DNA of 37,122 nt. Origin: JACNKV01 sp964388155 (GTDB lineage Bacteria > Fidelibacterota > Marinisomatia > Marinisomatales > JACNKV01). This document shows, one piece after another, positions 32,409 through 37,122 of this stretch. The notes below the pieces were generated by a model, which was not told the DNA's origin, did no database searches, and was given only the letters and a program-made list of their open reading frames with translations. Each line of letters starts with the position of its first letter. Position 1 is the stretch's first letter. Position numbers and translations under genes: made by a program. Where the stretch lies: NCBI GenBank assembly GCA_964388155.1, contig CAYLYH010000025.1:1-37122 (forward strand). Reading direction: 5' to 3'.

Positions 32409-33035
32409 TTAATCTTCCCTCCGTGATGATAATCTTGGTAAAATCAATGCCAATACACCATATAAAACAATGCCAATTCCGACACTCATGAATGTCGCAA
32501 ACACCCAAATAAACCGTACAATCGTCGGGTCTATTTGTAACGATTCCGCAATGCCGCCACAGACACCAAATATCTTTTTATCTGTTTCAGATATATGCAA
32601 ACCGGTGGTGAAGTCCGAATCAAAAACAGACCTTACGTCATTTTTTCGTGAATATACCAGATAAATACCGACACCAATCAACCCCAAAGCTAAAACGATA
32701 TTAATTCCCGCTCCCCAGAAAGAGTGAAATATGATCCTTATCACATGACTGTGTTGTAGAAATAAGATGAATCCAACCACAATGAGTACAGCTCCCCAAA
32801 GTGGTGTCGAACGACTAAGGTTCTTATTTTGAACAGGTTTTTCATCTCTGGCGGAATATTCATCGGGAATAATAATCATTGCAAGAATGTAGGCAAGGAT
32901 TCCTGACCCGCCAAACAGTGTGAAAAATATCCACACCAGTCGAATCAATGCCGGATCCATATTAAAATATTCAGAAAACCCGCCGCAAACTCCTGCGATT
33001 ACTCTTTCATGACGTGATCGGATAAGTCGTTTCAT
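32409..33035 (-). CDS. Protein with two PspC domains
   Basis: A 208-residue membrane protein with two PspC domains: KRLIRSRHERVIAGVCGG...FNMDPALIRLVWIFFTLFGG near the N-terminus and DKKIFGVCGGIAESLQIDPTIVRFIWVFAT near the C-terminus, with a two-helix membrane segment between. PspC proteins belong to the phage-shock envelope-stress response; tandem PspC proteins are common in this part of the tree and their signalling is unclear. The ATG at 33035 is fixed by ATGA overlap with the upstream deacetylase-family gene; a longer reading to 33140 lies inside that gene. Confidence 0.9.
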   Translation of the reverse strand: MKRLIRSRHERVIAGVCGGFSEYFNMDPALIRLVWIFFTLFGGSGILAYILAMIIIPDEYSARDEKPVQNKNLSRSTPLWGAVLIVVGFILFLQHSHVIRIIFHSFWGAGINIVLALGLIGVGIYLVYSRKNDVRSVFDSDFTTGLHISETDKKIFGVCGGIAESLQIDPTIVRFIWVFATFMSVGIGIVLYGVLALILPRLSSRRED

Positions 33036-33991
33036 GATTCTTCCTTCATTAATTCTTCCAAATGGACACATACACTCTCTGTTAAAGCCTGACGATGATA
33101 TCCTCCCTCCAGAACGGAGAGAAGACGCCCTCCGGTACATTCATCTGCTAACTTGACAAAAATTCCAGACAAACGTCTGTATCCTTCCGTCGTAACGGTC
33201 ATGCCTCCGATGGGATCGTATTCGTGTGCATCAAAACCTGCAGACAAAATAACTAAATCCGGTTTAAACGCCAACACTTTATCCGCAAGGGAATTTTCAA
33301 CAATATCCAGAAAAGTATCATCTCCCAAACCGACTTCGATTGGATAATTGATGGTTGTACCCAGCCCATCTCCCCACCCCGTTTCTTCTTTTGCACCGGT
33401 TCCGGGATAAAAAGGATGACGATGGATACTGGCATATAATATCGACGCATCATTTTCGAAGCTATGCTGTGTACCATTCCCATGATGGACATCAAAATCA
33501 ATAATGGCAATTTTGTCTAAAGAGTATGTTTTTTGTGCATAACGCGCAGCTACTGCCACATTATTAAATAAACAAAATCCCATCGCAGATGACGCTTCAG
33601 CATGGTGACCGGGAGGACGAACCAACGCCATGGCATTTTTCACCCGGCTTTTCAAAATTGAATCCACACCGGAAATCATAGCTCCCGTTGCTAATAATGC
33701 CGTTTGATAGGACTGTGAATCTATGGGATTATCAAACGTGTCTATATACGGGTCTCTCTGTTCACATGCTAATTTTACTCGATCAATGTACGTACATTGA
33801 TGGTTAAGTTCGGCAAACTGCCTATCACCCTCTTCAGGAATTATTTTTTCCAGGGCATGGAATATATCTGAAGCCTTAATTCCCTGATGAATAGCAACAA
33901 TTCTCTCCGGACTTTCCGGGTGACCCGCATCGGTTTGATGATTCCGAAATCGTTCTGACCAAATTAGTCCGGTTGGCAGACCATGGGGCAT
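33032..33991 (-). CDS. Histone deacetylase superfamily protein (AcuC/HdaH type)
   Basis: A 319-residue zinc amidohydrolase of the histone deacetylase fold. Key residues are visible: RPPGHHAE with the paired active-site His, IDFDVHHGNGTQ with the zinc ligands Asp and His, SAGFDAHEYDP with the third ligand Asp, and the G-G-Y-H near the C-terminus containing the transition-state Tyr. Bacterial members deacetylate acetyl-CoA synthetase, acetylpolyamines or unknown substrates; which of these cannot be told here. Three bp after the ABC ATPase gene and overlapping the PspC gene. Confidence 0.93.
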   Translation of the reverse strand: MPHGLPTGLIWSERFRNHQTDAGHPESPERIVAIHQGIKASDIFHALEKIIPEEGDRQFAELNHQCTYIDRVKLACEQRDPYIDTFDNPIDSQSYQTALLATGAMISGVDSILKSRVKNAMALVRPPGHHAEASSAMGFCLFNNVAVAARYAQKTYSLDKIAIIDFDVHHGNGTQHSFENDASILYASIHRHPFYPGTGAKEETGWGDGLGTTINYPIEVGLGDDTFLDIVENSLADKVLAFKPDLVILSAGFDAHEYDPIGGMTVTTEGYRRLSGIFVKLADECTGGRLLSVLEGGYHRQALTESVCVHLEELMKEES

Positions 33992-33994
33992 AGA

Positions 33995-34693
33995 TTAACG
34001 TTTATGATAATTGAATGACTTAGAATTGCCGGGTCGGATTTTAGAAATATGACCGTTATCCAGATGAATAAGAACGGATGCAAATCGTCGGATGTGATGA
34101 TTATCCGGAGCGGCAACAATTATTGTCGTCCCCAATTCCTTGTTCATTTTTATAATTCGATTACGAAAATCACGTTCCATGTTTTTATCCATGACCGTTC
34201 CATAGTCATCGATAAGTAAGACCCGCGGGTCACTTTGGACGGCTAAAATTTTATTGACCCAAGCACATTCTCCCGGAGATAAACTTCCAATCGTCTCATT
34301 CCATATTTCTTTTCGTGGATTTTTCGAAAAATACCGTCCTCGAATTTGGTCAACCTTTTGCGGGTTAATTTCTTTCACTAACTGACTGACTTTGTGTTTT
34401 TTTGACAGCTGATCTACGCTTGCAAGATAGATATTCTCATTCCTTTTGATTTTCCCAAACCAACCTGTTTCGAATGATTCTTCTTCAAATGTCAGTAAAC
34501 CGGACGTCGGCTTTTCCACGCCGGCAAGTAAACGCAATAACGTGGATTTACCCGATCCGATGGGTCCGATTATACCATAGACAGCTCCAGGATGAAACTG
34601 TAGTTTTCCAATCTGAATAACTGTACGATTCCCGTACGTTTTATTCAAATCGCGTACTTCATAAATTAATCTAGCTTTTTTAGGGCTCATCAT
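33995..34693 (-). CDS. Degenerate ABC-type ATP-binding protein
   Basis: A 232-residue single ABC ATPase domain. Walker A GPIGSGKST (about 39-47) is intact. The signature motif is SLSPGE instead of LSGGQ. Walker B reads LLIDDYG, with Asp where the catalytic Glu normally stands. The switch-His position reads IIVAAPDNHH, so the His is replaced. The fold therefore binds ATP but hydrolysis may be slow or regulated. No permease gene is adjacent. The start is MMSPKK at 34693 (second Met also possible). First gene of the six-gene run ending at 28527. Confidence 0.82.
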   Translation of the reverse strand: MMSPKKARLIYEVRDLNKTYGNRTVIQIGKLQFHPGAVYGIIGPIGSGKSTLLRLLAGVEKPTSGLLTFEEESFETGWFGKIKRNENIYLASVDQLSKKHKVSQLVKEINPQKVDQIRGRYFSKNPRKEIWNETIGSLSPGECAWVNKILAVQSDPRVLLIDDYGTVMDKNMERDFRNRIIKMNKELGTTIIVAAPDNHHIRRFASVLIHLDNGHISKIRPGNSKSFNYHKR

Positions 34694-34735
34694 TCACTCC
34701 TTTTTGAGTAGTATAGATGAACCGGAAGTCAGTCT

Positions 34736-35662
34736 TTAGTCTGATAACTCCAGAAATCGTTCAACATCAATCGCTGCTTTACATCCTGATCCGGCAGCAG
34801 TAACTGCCTGACGATATGTAGAATCCTTTACATCGCCACAAGCAAATACTCCTGGAATATTTGTCGCCGTACTTTCGCCTTTTGTTAACAAATATCCTTT
34901 CGAATCTTCATCCAACACACCATTAAATAATGACGTGTTTGGAGTATGACCAATCGCCATAAATACCCCATCACAGGAATCTTTCCGCAAGTCGCCGGTT
35001 TTTGTATCTTTTAAAATAACGCCAGTAACCCCGGTTTCTTTCGTACCAAGTATTCTATCAATAACAGAATTCCAATGCAAATGGATTTTGGGATGGTTTA
35101 AAACGCGTTCCTGCATAATTTTTGAGGCACGAAGTTCATCTCTGCGATGGACAATCCACACTTCAGAAGCAAATTTTGTTAAAAATATTGCCTCTTCCAT
35201 TGCAGAATCGCCACCTCCCACCATGAGGACTTTTTTATCTTTGTAAAAAAATCCGTCACACGTGGCACACGCAGAAACTCCATATCCCATGAGTTCTTTT
35301 TCTGAGTCTAAACCCAGCATTTTTGCAGAAGCTCCGGTTGAAATAATAACCGAATCTGATTTAAATAATTCCTCGCCGACCCATACTTTAAACGGACGTT
35401 CACTAAAATCCACTTTCGTTACGTGTTTAAACTGAGTTTCTGCACCAAAACGCTGTGCTTGTTTTCTAAATAAATCCATCATTTCCGGACCATTCATGCC
35501 TTCGGGGAACCCCGGGTAATTTTCTACCTCTGTTGTGATCGTTAATTGACCACCGGGCTGATTCCCTTCAAACACCAAAGGGTGTAAATCTGCTCTTGCG
35601 GCATAAATAGCTGCTGTTAATCCGGCAGGTCCGGAACCAATGATAATGACTTTCCGATTCAT
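34736..35662 (-). CDS. trxB: Thioredoxin reductase
   Basis: A 308-residue flavoprotein that moves electrons from NADPH to thioredoxin. FAD-binding GSGPAGLTAAIYAARA near the N-terminus, the redox pair in S-A-C-A-T-C-D-G-F, NADPH-binding VGGGDSAMEEA followed by VHRRDELRA (NADPH type), and the C-terminal FAD motif GVFACGDV are all in place. The ATG at 35662 gives the standard length; the longer reading to 35737 overlaps the thioredoxin gene. Lies 22 bp after trxA, so one operon, the complete cytoplasmic thioredoxin system. Confidence 0.96.
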   Translation of the reverse strand: MNRKVIIIGSGPAGLTAAIYAARADLHPLVFEGNQPGGQLTITTEVENYPGFPEGMNGPEMMDLFRKQAQRFGAETQFKHVTKVDFSERPFKVWVGEELFKSDSVIISTGASAKMLGLDSEKELMGYGVSACATCDGFFYKDKKVLMVGGGDSAMEEAIFLTKFASEVWIVHRRDELRASKIMQERVLNHPKIHLHWNSVIDRILGTKETGVTGVILKDTKTGDLRKDSCDGVFMAIGHTPNTSLFNGVLDEDSKGYLLTKGESTATNIPGVFACGDVKDSTYRQAVTAAGSGCKAAIDVERFLELSD

Positions 35663-35684
35663 CGCTTTAATATTCTTTCTTGTT

Positions 35685-36011
35685 TTATAAAGTTTCGTCC
35701 AATAATTTGGTGATACTTTCTTTTGGAACAGCGCCAACGATTTGTTGAACCACTTTTCCTTTATTGAATATTAACAGACTTGGAATACTTCTGATTCCAT
35801 ACTGCATTGCGACTTGCTGGTTCTGATCAACATTGACCTTCCCAACTTTAACTTTTTTTGTATATTCCTTGGCAATCGCAGTAATGGTAGGTGCTATGGC
35901 TAAACATGGACCACACCACTCCGCCCAAAAATCAACCAATACCGGCTGATCTGCTTTGACAACCTCAGAATCAAAATTCTCGCTTGTAAATTCAAACACA
36001 TTTTCCGCCAT
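35685..36011 (-). CDS. trxA: Thioredoxin
   Basis: A 108-residue classical thioredoxin: FWAEWCGPCLAIAPT carries the WCGPC redox site (Cys about 32 and 35), DQNQQVAMQYGIRSIPSLL carries the cis-Pro76-like residue, and FNKGKVVQQIVGAVPKESI the C-terminal strand and helix. No signal peptide, so cytoplasmic. Upstream AAAGGAGA at a short distance from the ATG at 36011 is a strong Shine-Dalgarno. Confidence 0.97.
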   Translation of the reverse strand: MAENVFEFTSENFDSEVVKADQPVLVDFWAEWCGPCLAIAPTITAIAKEYTKKVKVGKVNVDQNQQVAMQYGIRSIPSLLIFNKGKVVQQIVGAVPKESITKLLDETL

Positions 36012-36318
36012 TCAATCTCCTTTTTATTAAAAACATGCTAAAATGTGAATTTGAATTTAGATGTTTCAGAACAATTCTTAAACCGTTAATTAAGAAATTT
36101 TCCAATCTGTTAAATTATCACCACCAAACACCCGTTGTTTGGTTATTATTTTGATGTTATTATGAGAAAATAGTTACAGATAAAACAAGCGTGTATGATA
36201 ATATCTCACAACCCTAAAGAAGTAAACTGAAAACCATTATAAAGACAGTTGGTGAACTTCTCCATTCTCTCTGAGGGATTATTCTCAAGGTGTAAGAGAA
36301 CTTTAAAAGATTAGAATA
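36012..36318. other. Intergenic region between trxA and the sorting-domain protein
   Basis: No gene in 307 bp. It should hold the trxA promoter. The only structure noted is an 8-bp inverted repeat ACCAAACA-cccgt-TGTTTGGT at 36123-36143; a T-rich run follows on the plus strand but not on the minus strand, where transcription would need it. It may be an operator. Confidence 0.45.
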
Positions 36319-37122
36319 CTACTTCAACAATACAAGCTTCTTTGTTTTGACAATCCCCTCCGTTTTCAGCTGATACAAATACATACCGGAAGCAACCGCT
36401 TGACTATTGGAGTCTTGCCCGTTCCAAATGACTTGATGAGACCCACTCACAACACTACCACTCACCAATTTCTTTATCACTCTGCCCATCAAATCGTAGA
36501 TTATCAGCGTAACATGACTTTCTTTTGGAACTTCATACATAATCGTTGTGATTGAGTTGAACGGATTTGGATACGCAGGTTTTAGGGAAAATGTAGAAGG
36601 GAAAATGGAAAATGGGGTTTTAGTTAATTGGTACTCCGCTTTTCCACCGAGTAATTCCAGAACCCCGTTACCACTCAAATTGTATTCTTCACCCGTATTA
36701 CTATTCACCAATAACCACTTACAGTTCGCATTTTTTACGTTATAATCTACTTTCAGAGTTTCATACGGATTCATCACTTCAATCACACCGCCATTTTTAC
36801 AGTACTTCATGTTATCTGAAAACCTTACATCAAAAGCACCAACTGGTGGTTTCGGCGGAAGACTGTAACATCGTTTATCATCATCCGCAATCTCAGCACC
36901 AAAATAGAGGGTTTGGTTATGGATGGTTAAGATATTAGCGTGTTTCTCTTCAGGTAAAAATATAAGCGTTTTATCAGAAGATCTCGCATTGGATGAAAGT
37001 AAAATATTCCCATCACCGTAACTTCTCAGCCAATAACCATAGCCCGGTTCAATCATTTCTGTGTTTACATATCCAACATCATAACCGTAAATCGTCCCTG
37101 GGATAATCAACCCGTCTAAATC
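36319..37122 (-). CDS. Type IX secretion C-terminal sorting domain protein (5' partial)
   Basis: The 3' part of a secreted protein; the reading frame stays open to the window edge (start not included), with at least 267 residues here. It begins with a LIIPGTIYGYDV...IEPGYGYWLRS module very like the C-terminal module of the protein at 57-1685. A beta-rich segment of about 100 residues follows, then a typical sorting domain: YPNPFNSITTIMYEVP, VTLIIYDLMGRVIKKLV, W-N-G-x-D, VASGMYLYQL and the basic KTKKLVLLK end. Such domains direct cargo through type IX secretion to the cell surface in FCB bacteria. Confidence 0.9.
   Translation of the reverse strand, partial: DLDGLIIPGTIYGYDVGYVNTEMIEPGYGYWLRSYGDGNILLSSNARSSDKTLIFLPEEKHANILTIHNQTLYFGAEIADDDKRCYSLPPKPPVGAFDVRFSDNMKYCKNGGVIEVMNPYETLKVDYNVKNANCKWLLVNSNTGEEYNLSGNGVLELLGGKAEYQLTKTPFSIFPSTFSLKPAYPNPFNSITTIMYEVPKESHVTLIIYDLMGRVIKKLVSGSVVSGSHQVIWNGQDSNSQAVASGMYLYQLKTEGIVKTKKLVLLK

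Noticed and set aside
32409..33140. Longer PspC gene starting at 33140
   Set aside because: The extra 35 residues lie inside the deacetylase-family gene and have no domain content; the ATGA overlap at 33035 is the natural start.
34736..35737. Longer thioredoxin reductase starting at 35737
   Set aside because: The extension overlaps the end of trxA; the FAD-binding fold starts right after the ATG at 35662.
1..37122. CRISPR array, prophage or complete insertion sequence
   Set aside because: No regularly spaced repeats, no transposase, integrase or phage structural gene seen. The nearest to mobile DNA is the tRNA/GIY-YIG locus and short palindromes.

Overview
The window is a moderately AT-rich stretch of a bacterial chromosome, almost entirely coded on the minus strand. 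Several features point to a Gram-negative member of the FCB superphylum: a C-terminal 'YPNPFN...' type IX secretion sorting domain (36319-37122), a GWxTD-type protein, a two-component-regulator-like propeller protein, a TonB-dependent receptor with a carboxypeptidase-regulatory-like N-terminus, many lipoproteins, and a heptose kinase implying an LPS-type surface. Candidatus Neomarinimicrobiota (Marinimicrobia/SAR406) or a close relative is my best guess. This is inference; there is no rRNA in the window.

Layout. 57-6615 (minus): a secreted beta-helix protein, a SAM methyltransferase, the TldE/TldD protease pair and a DegT-type PLP aminotransferase. 6999-9652 is the only plus-strand block: a small heat-shock protein with a clear terminator, a cystathionine beta-synthase-like enzyme, a TlpA-like thioredoxin and a Cys-rich lipoprotein. 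9664-12215 (minus): uvrC, a stand-alone GIY-YIG nuclease, tRNA-Gly(GCC) and tRNA-Ser(GCU), with a partial tRNA-Gly copy on the far side of the nuclease gene. 12638-14738 (minus): a translationally coupled three-gene redox operon. Its first gene contains an in-frame TGA followed by a textbook bacterial SECIS hairpin, so I read it as a selenoprotein. 14936-16391 (minus): another coupled trio of a PycTM/DUF5706-like membrane protein, a collagen-like lipoprotein and a SUI1/YciH factor. 16474-18868: a TonB-dependent receptor behind a TPP riboswitch. 18905-26302: a 2465-residue surface protein built from about 20 Ig-like repeats. 26350-28406: a YbjQ-centred group of small genes plus a Cas4/AddB-like nuclease. 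28527-34693: a six-gene run (ABC ATPase, deacetylase-family protein, PspC protein, heptose kinase, propeller protein, GWxTD protein). 34736-36011: thioredoxin reductase and thioredoxin. 36319 to the window edge: the 3' part of a type IX-secreted protein whose module resembles the one at the other end of the window.

The best candidate for an undescribed system is the 12638-14738 operon. It encodes a selenocysteine-containing lipoprotein on a degenerate metallophosphatase-like scaffold (Sec46 in a C-G-U context), a membrane-anchored rhodanese and a MauE/DoxX-family membrane protein with a C-G-C motif. The set looks like a periplasmic thiol/selenol relay. Second-tier points of interest are the tRNA-derived element around the GIY-YIG gene, the orphan PycTM-like trio, the direct overlap of a TPP riboswitch helix with a Shine-Dalgarno, and families of short palindromes in the intergenic regions.
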